A DNA stretch of 64,000 bases from Pseudomonas yangonensis (GTDB lineage: Bacteria; Pseudomonadota; Gammaproteobacteria; Pseudomonadales; Pseudomonadaceae). Shown piece by piece: positions 24,932 through 34,460 of the stretch; position 1 is the stretch's first letter; every line of letters starts with the position of its first letter. Made by a program: the position numbers and the translations under genes. The notes below the pieces were generated by a model. The model was given only the letters and a program-made list of their open reading frames with translations. It was not told where the DNA came from and ran no database searches. The stretch spans positions 310,001 to 374,000 of the forward strand of contig NZ_BLJU01000003.1 of the NCBI RefSeq assembly GCF_009932725.1. The letters are read 5' to 3'.

Positions 24932-26359
24932 ATGGCACTGCGCTTGACCATCACCAGCTATCACAAGATCACCCCCGGCCAATGTCCCGAGAAAACCTTG
25001 GAATATGGCGTGATGGCAATTGGCCGCGGTCCGGATAATGATTGGGTATTACCTGACCCGGCGCGCCTGGTGTCCTCGAAACATTGCCTTGTGCAAAACA
25101 AGGACGGTCGCTACTACATCACCGACAACAGCACCAACGGCGTCGAGCTGGTCAAGGCCGGCATTCGCATGCAACGCGGCAACAGCGAACTTCTGCAGCA
25201 CGGCGAAGTTATTCGAATCGGTGAATACGAAATTGAAGTGACGCTGGAAAGTTCCATTGCAGAGGGCTCCGCGCCGTTCTCCGGTACCACGTTCGCAAAC
25301 AGTTTCGAAGCCCTGATGGCCAACCAACAGGGCGCTCCAGGCAGCCCTTTCGATGCACCGGCCAACCCCTTCGATGCCTCGGCCAGCGCCCACTTGCAAA
25401 GCGTCGCTCCGCACGAGACGCTGCCCGATCTGTTCGACTTTCTTGGCCCGAGCACAGCCGCGCCGGCCCCCGTTGCCGACCATGTGCCCGCGCAGCAGCA
25501 TGACTTCCGACCGCCGGAATTCAAGGCACCTGCCCCGCCCATCGAACCCAAACCCACCCCCAGTGCACCGGGCCTGATCCCCGATGACTGGAACCTGTTC
25601 GATGACATCGCGCCGGCAGCCACTCCAGCTGCACCCTTGCCGGAAAATGCTCCACCGCCGGAACCCTTCCAGCCGGCACCTGCGCCGGTGCCGAGTCCCG
25701 CACCTGCTGCCCCGGTTGCTGCGCCGGTCAGTCAGGCTCCAGCCATCCAGCCGCAGAGCGCTCAACCGGACGATGCACTGCTACAGGCTTTCCTGCGCGG
25801 TGCCGGGCTGGATCAGCTGCGTCTGGATGGCCAGCAGGCCGCCGCGCAGATGGAAAGCATCGGGCGCAGTTACCGCCTGATGGTCGAGGGCCTGATCGAT
25901 GTATTGCGGGCGCGCAGCAGCCTCAAGGGCGAGTTCCGCCTGCAGCAGACCATGGTGCAGCCGGTGGAAAACAACCCGCTGAAGTTCGCGCCCAACGCCG
26001 AAGAAGCCCTGCTCCTGTTGCTGCGTGGCGGCAACTCGGCGTTCATGCCGGCCGACCAGGCCGTACAGGACGGTTTCGAGGACCTGCGCGCCCATCAACT
26101 GGCCGTCATGGCCGGAGTACAGGCCGCCATCCGTCACCTGCTGGCGCGTTTCGAACCGCAGACCCTGGAAGCACGCATGGGCAAGGGAGGCGGGCTGGCC
26201 AGCCTGCTGCCGGGCTCGCGCCAGGCACAGTGCTGGCAGCAGTTCGTGGAGCTCTACGCGACCTTGTCGCGCGAAGCCGAAGACGATTTTCAGGACCTGT
26301 TCGGCCGCGAGTTCGGCCGGGCCTATGAGCAACATATCGCCCGTCAACGACGCCCCTGA
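24932..26359 (+). CDS. fha: T6SS FHA-domain scaffold Fha (TagH)
   Basis: 475 residues. The start ATG at 24932 lies behind AGGGAGG. The N-terminal FHA domain has AIGRGPDNDWVLPDP, VSSKHC and TDNSTNGV, the phosphothreonine-binding residues. A long Pro/Ala-rich linker (about 145-280) joins it to a C-terminal TagH/ImpI domain (DDALLQAFLRGAGLDQL onward). In H1 systems PpkA phosphorylates Fha on a threonine, and Fha then promotes assembly. It leads the plus-strand operon, divergent from tssA. Confidence 0.93.
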   Translation: MALRLTITSYHKITPGQCPEKTLEYGVMAIGRGPDNDWVLPDPARLVSSKHCLVQNKDGRYYITDNSTNGVELVKAGIRMQRGNSELLQHGEVIRIGEYEIEVTLESSIAEGSAPFSGTTFANSFEALMANQQGAPGSPFDAPANPFDASASAHLQSVAPHETLPDLFDFLGPSTAAPAPVADHVPAQQHDFRPPEFKAPAPPIEPKPTPSAPGLIPDDWNLFDDIAPAATPAAPLPENAPPPEPFQPAPAPVPSPAPAAPVAAPVSQAPAIQPQSAQPDDALLQAFLRGAGLDQLRLDGQQAAAQMESIGRSYRLMVEGLIDVLRARSSLKGEFRLQQTMVQPVENNPLKFAPNAEEALLLLLRGGNSAFMPADQAVQDGFEDLRAHQLAVMAGVQAAIRHLLARFEPQTLEARMGKGGGLASLLPGSRQAQCWQQFVELYATLSREAEDDFQDLFGREFGRAYEQHIARQRRP

Positions 26360-26382
26360 CGGGCGTGGGCAAGGATGACAAC

Positions 26383-26898
26383 GTGCGACAACGACTACTT
26401 CGGCCCGCTCTGCTGGGCCTGTTGCTGGCAGGCCTTGGCAGCGGCTGCAGCAAGGACACGATGGATGACAGCACTGCCGCACAACGGCCAACCAGCGTCG
26501 TGCTGCAACTGCAGGCCGGCGATGAACTGAACCCTACCGTCGAAGGTTACAGCGCCCCGGTGCGTGTGCGCCTGTTGGAGCTGCGCAGCGCCGCCGCATT
26601 CAGCCGGACCGATTACTTCAGCCTCGCCGAGCGCGCAGCAGCGACCCTGGGCGGCGAGCTGGTGGCCGAGGACGAATGGCTGGTCCATCCCGGCCAGACA
26701 CGAGAACTGAAACGCACGCTCGACCCGGAAACGCGTCATCTGGGCCTGCTGGTCGGCTACCGCGAAATTGACCGGGCGCAGTGGCGCGTGGTCCTGGAGC
26801 CAAAGCAGGGCATCCGCAGCCATTACCGCATCGACCTCGGGACCCACGCCGCCAGCGCTGCTGAGCTCGCCGCGCCGTCCCGCCTCGACTCTCGCTAA
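26383..26898 (+). CDS. tssJ: T6SS outer-membrane lipoprotein TssJ
   Basis: 171 residues from the GTG at 26383 (AAGGATG upstream); a GTG at 26365 would add six residues. The signal peptide RPALLGLLLAGLGSGC puts the lipidated Cys at residue 22. The TssJ beta-sandwich pattern is seen as VVLQLQAGDELNP, VRVRLLELRSAAAFSRTDYFSL and LGLLVGYREIDRAQWRVV. It anchors TssM to the outer membrane. Confidence 0.9.
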   Translation: MRQRLLRPALLGLLLAGLGSGCSKDTMDDSTAAQRPTSVVLQLQAGDELNPTVEGYSAPVRVRLLELRSAAAFSRTDYFSLAERAAATLGGELVAEDEWLVHPGQTRELKRTLDPETRHLGLLVGYREIDRAQWRVVLEPKQGIRSHYRIDLGTHAASAAELAAPSRLDSR

Positions 26899-26909
26899 CA
26901 GGAGCCTGT

Positions 26910-28244
26910 ATGTCCTGGAACAACCGTGTGATCTGGTCCGAAGGCATGTTCATCGGCACCCAGCATTTCCAGCAGCATGACCGCTACCTGGAGGCGCTGA
27001 TCGACGCCCGCAGCCGCCCGCTGTCGGCCGCCGGCTGGGGCTTCGCCGAGCTGCAGCTGGATATCGGCCTGCTGGCACAGGGCAAGCTGGCCATCGTCAG
27101 CGCCCGCGGCCTGTTGCCCGACGGCACACCGTTCAACATCCCCCAGGATGACGTGGCGCCGGAGCCATTGGAAATCCCCGACGACCTGCGCGACGGCGTG
27201 ATCTATCTGGCCCTGCCGCTGCGCCGGGCGGGTGTGCGAGACACCGTCGAAGCGGGTGAGGCGCTGGGCGGCGCGCGCTATCGCGGCCAGGTCCGCGAAG
27301 TGCGCGACGACAACGCGGCCTTCGAAAGCCGCGTGCCGGTGATGGTCGGCGAACGCGCCCTGCGCCTGCTGACCGCCGCCGATGGCCTGCAGGAATACGC
27401 CGTGCTGGGCGTAGCGCGCGTGCGCGAGAAACGCGCCGACCGCGCCCTGGTGCTGGACGAACAGTACATCCCGCCGCTGCTCGACGTGGCAGCCAGCGCG
27501 CCACTGGCTGCCTTTCGCGGCGAGCTGCTGGGCTTGCTGCATCAGCGTGGCGAAGCCCTGGCCGGGCGCGTGGTGGCCTCCAGCGCCGGCGGCGCTTCGG
27601 AAATTGCCGATTTCATGCTGCTGCAACTGGTCAACCGCGCGCAGCCACTTTTCGCCCACCTGGCGCAGCTGCAGCCCCTGCATCCAGAACGCCTGTACAG
27701 CGAATTGCTGGCTCTGGCCGGCGAATTCGCCACCTTCTCCAACGCCGGGCGCCGGCCGCTGGAGTTCCCGCCCTACATCCACGACGACCTGCAGGCCAGC
27801 TTCACCCCGGTGATGCAGGCACTGCGCGAAGCCCTGTCGATGCTGATCGACAGCAAGGCCGTAGCCATTCCCATCGTCGAGAAGGCCTACGGCGTGCACG
27901 TGGCCATGCTGGCCGACCGCAGCCTGCTGGACAGCGCCAGCTTCATCCTGGTGGTCCGCGCCGACATGCCCGCCGAGACCCTGCGCGGGCGCTTCGGCCA
28001 GCAGAGCAAGATCGGCTCGGTGGAGCACATTCGCGATCTGGTCAACCTGCAGTTGCCGGGTATCAACCTGCTGCCGCTGCCGGTGGCTCCAAGGCAGATT
28101 CCATTCCACGCCGGCTCGACCTACTACGAGCTCGACCGTGGCAGCGAACACTGGAAGCAGCTGGCGCATTCCGGCGGCTTCGCTTTCCACGTGGCGGGCG
28201 AATACCCCGGCCTGAACCTGGCCTTCTGGGCGATACGGGGCTAA
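26910..28244 (+). CDS. tssK: T6SS baseplate-membrane connector TssK
   Basis: 444 residues with the hallmark N-terminus VIWSEGMFIGTQHFQQHDRYLE and the C-terminal block IPFHAGSTYYELDRGSEHWKQL. TssK trimers link the TssF/TssG wedges to the TssJLM membrane complex. It is spaced 11 bases from tssJ and 3 bases from tssL. Confidence 0.96.
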   Translation: MSWNNRVIWSEGMFIGTQHFQQHDRYLEALIDARSRPLSAAGWGFAELQLDIGLLAQGKLAIVSARGLLPDGTPFNIPQDDVAPEPLEIPDDLRDGVIYLALPLRRAGVRDTVEAGEALGGARYRGQVREVRDDNAAFESRVPVMVGERALRLLTAADGLQEYAVLGVARVREKRADRALVLDEQYIPPLLDVAASAPLAAFRGELLGLLHQRGEALAGRVVASSAGGASEIADFMLLQLVNRAQPLFAHLAQLQPLHPERLYSELLALAGEFATFSNAGRRPLEFPPYIHDDLQASFTPVMQALREALSMLIDSKAVAIPIVEKAYGVHVAMLADRSLLDSASFILVVRADMPAETLRGRFGQQSKIGSVEHIRDLVNLQLPGINLLPLPVAPRQIPFHAGSTYYELDRGSEHWKQLAHSGGFAFHVAGEYPGLNLAFWAIRG

Positions 28245-28247
28245 TCC

Positions 28248-29579
28248 ATGACCGATCAAGACGACTGGCTGAACAAGCCGCCAGCACCTCAACCGGCGAA
28301 CAACGATCGCACCCAGTTCATGCCGCGCCCCGGTGGCCGTGCTCCGCAGGCACCCGCCGAGGCCCCGGCAGCGCCGCTGCAGATGCCGGCAGCGCCACTA
28401 CCGGCGGGCCAGGCCCGCGGCATGAACCCGCTGGAGCAGGCCGCCGGGCCGCTGCTCAGCATGCTCACCCGATTGCGCAGTACCCTGGCCCATCCCGCAC
28501 CGGCCAGCCTGCGCGCGCAGCTGCTGGGCTACCTGCGCCAGTTCGAACAGCGCGCCGAGGCCGCCGGTGTGCCGCGCAACGACGTGTTGCTGGCGCGCTA
28601 TGCGCTGTGCACCGCCCTCGACGAGGCGGTGCTGAGCACGCCCTGGGGCAGCACCAGCGAGTGGGGCAAGCAAAGCCTGCTGATCACCGTGCACAACGAG
28701 GCCTGGGGCGGCGAGAAGGTGTTCCAGCTACTCGAACACTGCCTGCAAAGCCCACACGAACGACTCGACCTGCTGGAGCTGCTGTACCTGTGCACCAGCC
28801 TCGGCTTCGAGGGCCGCTATCGGGTCATGCATGACGGTCGCAGCCAGCTGGAAGCGCTGCGCGAGCGCACCGCAGCGACCCTGCGCAGCGTGCGTGGCGA
28901 GCGCGAACACGAGCTGTCGCCGCACTGGCGCGGGGTCAGCGTGGCGCCGGACAGGCTGTCACGACTGCTGCCGCCCTGGGTCGGCCTGGCCGTGGCGCTG
29001 GCGTTGTTGCTGATGCTGCTGATGACGCTGAGGATGATGCTGGCGGCCGACGCCGAACCGGTATTCCGGCAGATCCACGCCCTGGGCGAAGTACCAGTGC
29101 AGAGCATCGAACCAGCCGTGGTCAAGCCGCGTGTAGTGGAGCGCCCGCGCCTGGCCACCTTCCTCGCCGACGACATCCGTGCCAACCGCGTAGCGGTCGA
29201 GGATGGCGTCGACCGCTCGGTGGTGACCATCCGTGGTGACGAGCTGTTCAGCTCCGGAAGCGCCAGCATCCGTGACGACTTCCAGCCGTTGCTGCTGCGC
29301 ATCGCCGAGGCGGTTGCCAAGGTCAAGGGCCAGGTGCGCATCACCGGCCACAGCGACAACCAGCCGATCGCCACGCTGCGCTTCCCCTCCAACTGGGCAC
29401 TGTCGCGTGCCCGTGCCGAAGAGGTGCTGCAGATCCTCGCTGCGCGCACCGGCCAGGCCGAGCGCTTCAGCGCCGAGGGCCTGAGCGACACCGAACCGCT
29501 GGCATCCAATGCCACGGCCGAAGGACGGGCGAAGAATCGCCGGGTAGAGATCACCGTACTGGCGGAGGGTGTGGAGTGA
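28248..29579 (+). CDS. tssL: T6SS inner-membrane protein TssL with C-terminal OmpA/peptidoglycan-binding domain
   Basis: 443 residues. The N-terminal Pro-rich tail is followed by the cytosolic DotU domain (NPLEQAAGPLLSMLTRLR, DEAVLSTPWG, LLELLYLCTSLGFEGRYRV), one transmembrane helix at about 242-266 and a periplasmic OmpA-like domain (ITGHSDNQPI, FPSNWALSRARAEEV). The fused OmpA domain supplies peptidoglycan anchoring, as in other 'evolved' TssL proteins. Its stop overlaps the tssM GTG by four bases. Confidence 0.95.
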   Translation: MTDQDDWLNKPPAPQPANNDRTQFMPRPGGRAPQAPAEAPAAPLQMPAAPLPAGQARGMNPLEQAAGPLLSMLTRLRSTLAHPAPASLRAQLLGYLRQFEQRAEAAGVPRNDVLLARYALCTALDEAVLSTPWGSTSEWGKQSLLITVHNEAWGGEKVFQLLEHCLQSPHERLDLLELLYLCTSLGFEGRYRVMHDGRSQLEALRERTAATLRSVRGEREHELSPHWRGVSVAPDRLSRLLPPWVGLAVALALLLMLLMTLRMMLAADAEPVFRQIHALGEVPVQSIEPAVVKPRVVERPRLATFLADDIRANRVAVEDGVDRSVVTIRGDELFSSGSASIRDDFQPLLLRIAEAVAKVKGQVRITGHSDNQPIATLRFPSNWALSRARAEEVLQILAARTGQAERFSAEGLSDTEPLASNATAEGRAKNRRVEITVLAEGVE

Positions 29580-32500
29580 AGGCGCTGTTCGGATTCATCA
29601 CCCGCTGGGTCATCCCGCTGCTCGGGCTGATCGCCCTGAGCCTGATCATCTGGTTCATCGGTCCGCTGCTCAATGCACTGCAGCCGGCCTGGACGCGCTG
29701 GACGCTGATCGTCCTGCTGTTCGCCCTGTGGCTCGGCTGGCGCCTGTTCTGGCTGCTGCGCGAACGCCAGCAGGAGCGCAAGGTACTCGACGGCCTGGCT
29801 GCACAGGCAGCACCGGATGCCGCCAGCGTGGCCACCGCCGAGGAGCTGGCGACCCTGCGCCAGCGCATGGACGAAGCCCTGGCGCTGCTGAAGAAGGCGC
29901 GCCTGGGCGGCGATGAGCGGCGCAACCTGTATCAGTTGCCGTGGTACGTGATCATCGGCCCACCCGGCTCCGGCAAGACCACCGCACTGGTCAACTCCGG
30001 GCTGAACTTCCCGCTCGCCGCCCAACTGGGCGCCGGTGCCGTGCGCGGCGTGGGCGGTACGCGCAACTGCGACTGGTGGTTCACCGACGAAGCGGTGTTG
30101 CTCGACACCGCCGGGCGCTATACCACCCAGGACAGCCACGCCCAGGTGGACAAGGCGGCCTGGCTCGGCTTTCTCGACCTGCTCAAGACCCAGCGTGCGC
30201 GCCGCCCGATCGATGGCGCCTTCATCGCCATCAGCCTGTCCGATTTGCTGCAAAGCAGCGACAGCGAGCGCGCCGCACACGTGGCGGCGATCCGCTCGCG
30301 GGTGCAGGAGCTGTATACCCAGCTCGGCGTGCGTTTCCCGGTCTACGTGATGCTGACCAAGTGCGACCTGGTGCCGGGCTTCATGGAGTTCTTCGACGAC
30401 CTCAGCCGTGAGGAGCGTGCCCAGGTCTGGGGCTTTACCTTCGCCCTGGATGACGGCAAGAGCATCGGCGGCCCGCTGGAGCATTTCGACAGCGAGTTCG
30501 TCGCCCTCGAACAGCGCCTCAACGAGCGCCTGGTCGAACGTCTGCAGCGCGAACGCGATCCAGCACGACGCGACCTGATCTACGGCTTCCCGCAGCAATT
30601 CGCGGCGATCAAGAGCCTGCTCGGCGAGTTTCTCAACGGCGTGTTCAAACCCAATGCCTATGAGGAGCGCACCCTGCTGCGCGGTGTGTACTTCACCAGC
30701 GGCACTCAGGAAGGCAGCCCGATCGACCGCCTGATCGGCGCCATGGCGCAGAGCATGAACCTCGACCGCCAGCACCTGGCCAGGCAGAGCGGCAGTGGCC
30801 GCAGCTATTTCCTCCAGCACCTGTTCAGTCGCGTCGCCTTCGCCGAGCGCGGCCTGGTCGGCGTCGACCAGAAGGTCGAGCGCCGCCGCAGATGGCTGGC
30901 CATCGGCTCGCTGGCTGCCAGCGTGGCGCTGATACTGGTGGTGAGCACGCTGTGGCTGCTCAGCTTCAACGCCAACCGTGAACATATCGCTCAGGTCGGC
31001 GCGCGTACCGTGCCGCTGGAGCAGCAGGTGCGCAGCCTCAGCCCGGCGCAACGTGACGTGCTCGCCGTGCTGCCCCTGCTCGATGCCGTACGCAACCTGG
31101 CTGGCGACCCACCGGACTGGGCCAGGGGGCTGGGTCTGTATCAGGGCGACATGCTCGAGGAGCAGGCGGCCAGCGTCTATCGCCGTCTGCTGGTGGCCAC
31201 CTTCGCCCCGCGCCTGCTCAGCCGCGTGGAGGAACAGCTGCGCTCCGGCGGTGGCACCGATTACCTCTACGAAGGGCTCAAGGCCTACCTGATGCTCGGT
31301 GGCGGCGAACATTACGACGCCGAGTTCATCAAGGCCTGGATCGCTCTGGACTGGGATCAGAGCCTGCCGCGCGATTTGCCGGGCGAGCAGCGCCAGGCCC
31401 TCGACGGACATCTGCAGGCGCTGTTCGAACGTCGCCCACCGGACGCGCGTCTGGATCAGCGCCTGATCGACGAATTACGCATGCAGCTGCAGCGTCTGCC
31501 TCTGGCGCAGCGTGTGTATGACCGGGTCAAGCAGCAAAAGCTGCCGGCCGGGGTCAGTGACTTTCGTATCAGCGAAGCCGCCGGGCGCGACGCCGCGCTG
31601 ATCTTCACGCGCAAAAGTGGCAAGGCGCTGAGCGACCCGCTGAGTGGCTTCTACACCCGCCGCGGCTACCGCGAAGCCTTCCTCCGCGCCAGCGTCGGCC
31701 AGGCCAGCGTGGTGGCCGAGGAACAATGGGTGCTGGGCCGTCAGCTCGACAGCACTCAGGATGCCGTTAACCTGGCCGCCGACGTACGCCAGCTGTACCT
31801 GCGCGATTACGTGCAGCAGTGGGATGCGCTGCTGGCCGACCTGGACTTCGTGTCGATCACCAGCGTAGCCCAGGCCGCCGACGTACTGCGGATACTCTCG
31901 GGACCGTCCTCGCCGCTCAAGCAGTTGCTGATCGCGGTGGCGCGGGAAACCGATCTGCAGCAGGCGCCCGAAGCCGAAGGCGTGGCCAAGGCCACCGACG
32001 AAGGTGTCGACCAGCTCAAACAGAAGCTCGGCTCGCTGCTGGGCCAGACTCCGGCGGGCAATACCGTGGCGGCGGTGACCGAGATCGATCCGGTCAGCGC
32101 GCATTTCGCCGAACTCCACAGCCTGGTCAGCCAGGACCCATCGGCGCCGATGGCCATCGATGGCCTGCTGGCGGATCTCAACGAGCTTTATGTGCAACTC
32201 AGCAGCATGGTCGGAGCCAGCGGCGAGGCGCTGCTCGGCGAGGCGAAGAACCAGGCCAGTGCTGCAGCGGCGAGGGTCAACCTGACGGCCGCACGTCAGC
32301 CGAAGCTGGTTCAGGGCCTGGTAGGTTCGGTCGTCGCCGCCAGCACCAACAGCATGATGGGCGGGGTGCGCAACCAGCTCAACGCCGCCTGGCAAAGCGA
32401 TGTGGTCAATGTCTGGCGGCAGTCGCTGGCCGGCCGTTATCCCATGGTGCCGGGTAGCCAGCGCGATGCCACCCTGGATGATTTCGGCCAGTTCTTCGGC

Positions 32501-33076
32501 GTCGGCGGGGTCATGGACAGCTACTTCCGCAAGTACCTACAGCCCTACGTCGATACCTCGGCACGCAACTGGCGCTGGCAGCCGGGCGCGGCGCAGAAGC
32601 TGGGCATCTCCGCCGGCGTGCTGCAGACCTTCCAGCGCGCGGCGCTGATCCGCGACGAATTCTTCCGCAGTGGCGGCCTGCAGCCCAGCGTACGCTTCGA
32701 ACTCAAGCCGGTAAGCATGGACGCCACCATCAGCCAGTCACAGCTCGATCTCGATGGCCAGCTGATCGGCTTCGACCACGGTCCGAGCCGCCCGGTGGCG
32801 GTGCAATGGCCGAACCCGAGCAGCATCGGCGTGGTACGCCTGTCGGTATCGCCACCGGTGGAAGGCGGGCGCTCGGCCCTGACCCTGGAAGGGCCCTGGG
32901 CCTGGTTCCGTCTGCTCGATCAGTCCGAGCTGATTGGCGGCGCCTCGCCGGATCGCTTCAACCTGCGCGTACACCTGGATCGTTCCAGCGTTGCCTACGA
33001 ACTGCGTGCCAGCAGTGCCTTCAATCCTTTCAAGAGTCGCGCAGTGGCCGGCTTCACCCTGCCGGAGCGGCTATGA
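29576..33076 (+). CDS. tssM: T6SS inner-membrane core protein TssM (IcmF)
   Basis: 1166 residues from a GTG that overlaps the tssL end. There are two N-terminal transmembrane helices, a cytosolic nucleotide-binding domain with Walker A GPPGSGKTT at 128-136 and the LLDTAGRY switch, a third transmembrane helix near residues 440-462, and a large periplasmic domain that contacts TssJ. The full length fits the family, and the Walker A motif is intact (it is degenerate in some TssM proteins). Confidence 0.96.
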   Translation: MKALFGFITRWVIPLLGLIALSLIIWFIGPLLNALQPAWTRWTLIVLLFALWLGWRLFWLLRERQQERKVLDGLAAQAAPDAASVATAEELATLRQRMDEALALLKKARLGGDERRNLYQLPWYVIIGPPGSGKTTALVNSGLNFPLAAQLGAGAVRGVGGTRNCDWWFTDEAVLLDTAGRYTTQDSHAQVDKAAWLGFLDLLKTQRARRPIDGAFIAISLSDLLQSSDSERAAHVAAIRSRVQELYTQLGVRFPVYVMLTKCDLVPGFMEFFDDLSREERAQVWGFTFALDDGKSIGGPLEHFDSEFVALEQRLNERLVERLQRERDPARRDLIYGFPQQFAAIKSLLGEFLNGVFKPNAYEERTLLRGVYFTSGTQEGSPIDRLIGAMAQSMNLDRQHLARQSGSGRSYFLQHLFSRVAFAERGLVGVDQKVERRRRWLAIGSLAASVALILVVSTLWLLSFNANREHIAQVGARTVPLEQQVRSLSPAQRDVLAVLPLLDAVRNLAGDPPDWARGLGLYQGDMLEEQAASVYRRLLVATFAPRLLSRVEEQLRSGGGTDYLYEGLKAYLMLGGGEHYDAEFIKAWIALDWDQSLPRDLPGEQRQALDGHLQALFERRPPDARLDQRLIDELRMQLQRLPLAQRVYDRVKQQKLPAGVSDFRISEAAGRDAALIFTRKSGKALSDPLSGFYTRRGYREAFLRASVGQASVVAEEQWVLGRQLDSTQDAVNLAADVRQLYLRDYVQQWDALLADLDFVSITSVAQAADVLRILSGPSSPLKQLLIAVARETDLQQAPEAEGVAKATDEGVDQLKQKLGSLLGQTPAGNTVAAVTEIDPVSAHFAELHSLVSQDPSAPMAIDGLLADLNELYVQLSSMVGASGEALLGEAKNQASAAAARVNLTAARQPKLVQGLVGSVVAASTNSMMGGVRNQLNAAWQSDVVNVWRQSLAGRYPMVPGSQRDATLDDFGQFFGVGGVMDSYFRKYLQPYVDTSARNWRWQPGAAQKLGISAGVLQTFQRAALIRDEFFRSGGLQPSVRFELKPVSMDATISQSQLDLDGQLIGFDHGPSRPVAVQWPNPSSIGVVRLSVSPPVEGGRSALTLEGPWAWFRLLDQSELIGGASPDRFNLRVHLDRSSVAYELRASSAFNPFKSRAVAGFTLPERL

Positions 33077-33726
33077 CGATAATGGGTTTCTACGGCAAGG
33101 TCGCCAGTCGCGGCGACTTCATCGAACGCAACCTGCCGAAGGACTTCCAGCGCAGCTGGGACACCTGGCTCTCCGCTGGCCTGCAGGCCAGCCGGCAACA
33201 GCTCGGCGAACACTGGCTGGACGCCTACCTCACCAGTCCACTGTGGCGCTTTGCCCTGGCGCCCGGCGTGTGCGGTAGCGAGGCCATGGCCGGGGTACTG
33301 ATGCCGAGCATCGACCGCGTCGGCCGGTACTTCCCGCTCACCATCGCCTGCCACATCCCCGGCGGGCAACCGCTGCAGGCCTTGCAGGCAAGCGAATCGT
33401 GGTTCGAGCGCATCGAGAACCTGCTGCTGAGCACCCTGGAAGAGGGCGCCCGCTTCGAAGACTTCGAGAGCGAGGTGCAGCGCCTGGAACCCTTGCCGGA
33501 CACAGTGACACCCGCGTACGACGAGGCGCATGGCCTGCAACACTGGCCGGTGGTCGATGCACCGGGACGCCTGGCAGCGCTGGCCGCCCAGGCCTGCAGC
33601 GGCGCCAGTCTGTGGTGGGGGCGTGGCTCGCAACGCATCGCGGCCGGCCTGCGCCGTTGCCAGGGACTGCCGCCGACCCAGTCCTTCGCGATTTACCTGC
33701 TGGGGCCGGAGGTAGTCGCGCAATGA
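33073..33726 (+). CDS. tagF: T6SS post-translational regulator TagF
   Basis: 217 residues from the ATG at 33073, overlapping the tssM stop by four bases. TagF/ImpM features: MGFYGKVASRGDFIERNLP and a C-terminal SLWWGRGSQR. In H1 systems TagF represses assembly independently of the phosphorylation pathway, by binding Fha. The pppA start overlaps its stop. Confidence 0.92.
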   Translation: MTIMGFYGKVASRGDFIERNLPKDFQRSWDTWLSAGLQASRQQLGEHWLDAYLTSPLWRFALAPGVCGSEAMAGVLMPSIDRVGRYFPLTIACHIPGGQPLQALQASESWFERIENLLLSTLEEGARFEDFESEVQRLEPLPDTVTPAYDEAHGLQHWPVVDAPGRLAALAAQACSGASLWWGRGSQRIAAGLRRCQGLPPTQSFAIYLLGPEVVAQ

Positions 33727-34460
33727 CTGCAGTGCATTACCGATCAGCAGCCTACAGTCATGTCGGCCTGGTTCGTCAGATCAATGAAGACGCTTATCTG
33801 GAGCGACCCGAAGCCGGCCTCTGGGTCGTCGCCGATGGCATGGGCGGACACGCCGCCGGCGATTACGTCAGCAGTCTGATCGTCGACAGTCTGCGCAACC
33901 TCAAGGCAAGCGACAGCCTGAACGACTACGAGCAGGTACTGCGGCATACCCTCAGCCAGGTCAATGCGGCGGTGCGCGAGCAGACCCAGCTGCGCGGCGT
34001 AAGCATGATGGGCAGCACCGTGGTGCTGATGGCGACGCGTGGCGACCGCGGCCTGTGCCTGTGGGCCGGCGACAGCCGCCTGTACCGGCTGCGGGCAGGC
34101 GAGCTGCAGGCGGTTTCGCGTGACCACAGCTACGTGCAGGACCTGCAGGACAGCGGCCTGCTCAGCGAGGCCGAGGCGCGCCTGCATCCTCGCGCCAACG
34201 TCGTCACTCGCGCCGTCGGCGTGCAGGACCAGCTGGAACTCGCAGGCAGCCAGTTCGAGGTTCTCCCCGGCGATACCTGGCTGCTGTGCAGCGACGGCCT
34301 CACCCGTACGGCCGAAGACCACGAGATCCGCGATGTACTGGCCCATGCCGACCCCTATCAGGTGGTACGCAGCCTGGTTCATCTGGGCCTGACCCGGGGC
34401 GCGCCGGACAACATCACCGCCATCGTCATCAAGACCAGCGAGCCCGCCTCATGGACCTGA
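33723..34460 (+). CDS. pppA: PP2C-type protein phosphatase PppA (TagG)
   Basis: 245 residues from ATG 33723. It has the PP2C metal-binding motifs: NEDAYLE near residue 21, VADGMGGHAAGD, LWAGDSRLYRLR and LLLCSDGL-like LLCSDGLTRTAED, plus a late PDNITAIVI. It removes the phosphate placed by PpkA on Fha and resets the T6SS. It overlaps both neighbours by a few bases. Confidence 0.94.
   Translation: MTAVHYRSAAYSHVGLVRQINEDAYLERPEAGLWVVADGMGGHAAGDYVSSLIVDSLRNLKASDSLNDYEQVLRHTLSQVNAAVREQTQLRGVSMMGSTVVLMATRGDRGLCLWAGDSRLYRLRAGELQAVSRDHSYVQDLQDSGLLSEAEARLHPRANVVTRAVGVQDQLELAGSQFEVLPGDTWLLCSDGLTRTAEDHEIRDVLAHADPYQVVRSLVHLGLTRGAPDNITAIVIKTSEPASWT

Noticed and set aside
28817..31411. An 864-codon minus-strand frame across tssL/tssM
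   Set aside because: It is a mirror frame of conserved T6SS genes with low-complexity Gln/His/Ala composition and no domain.
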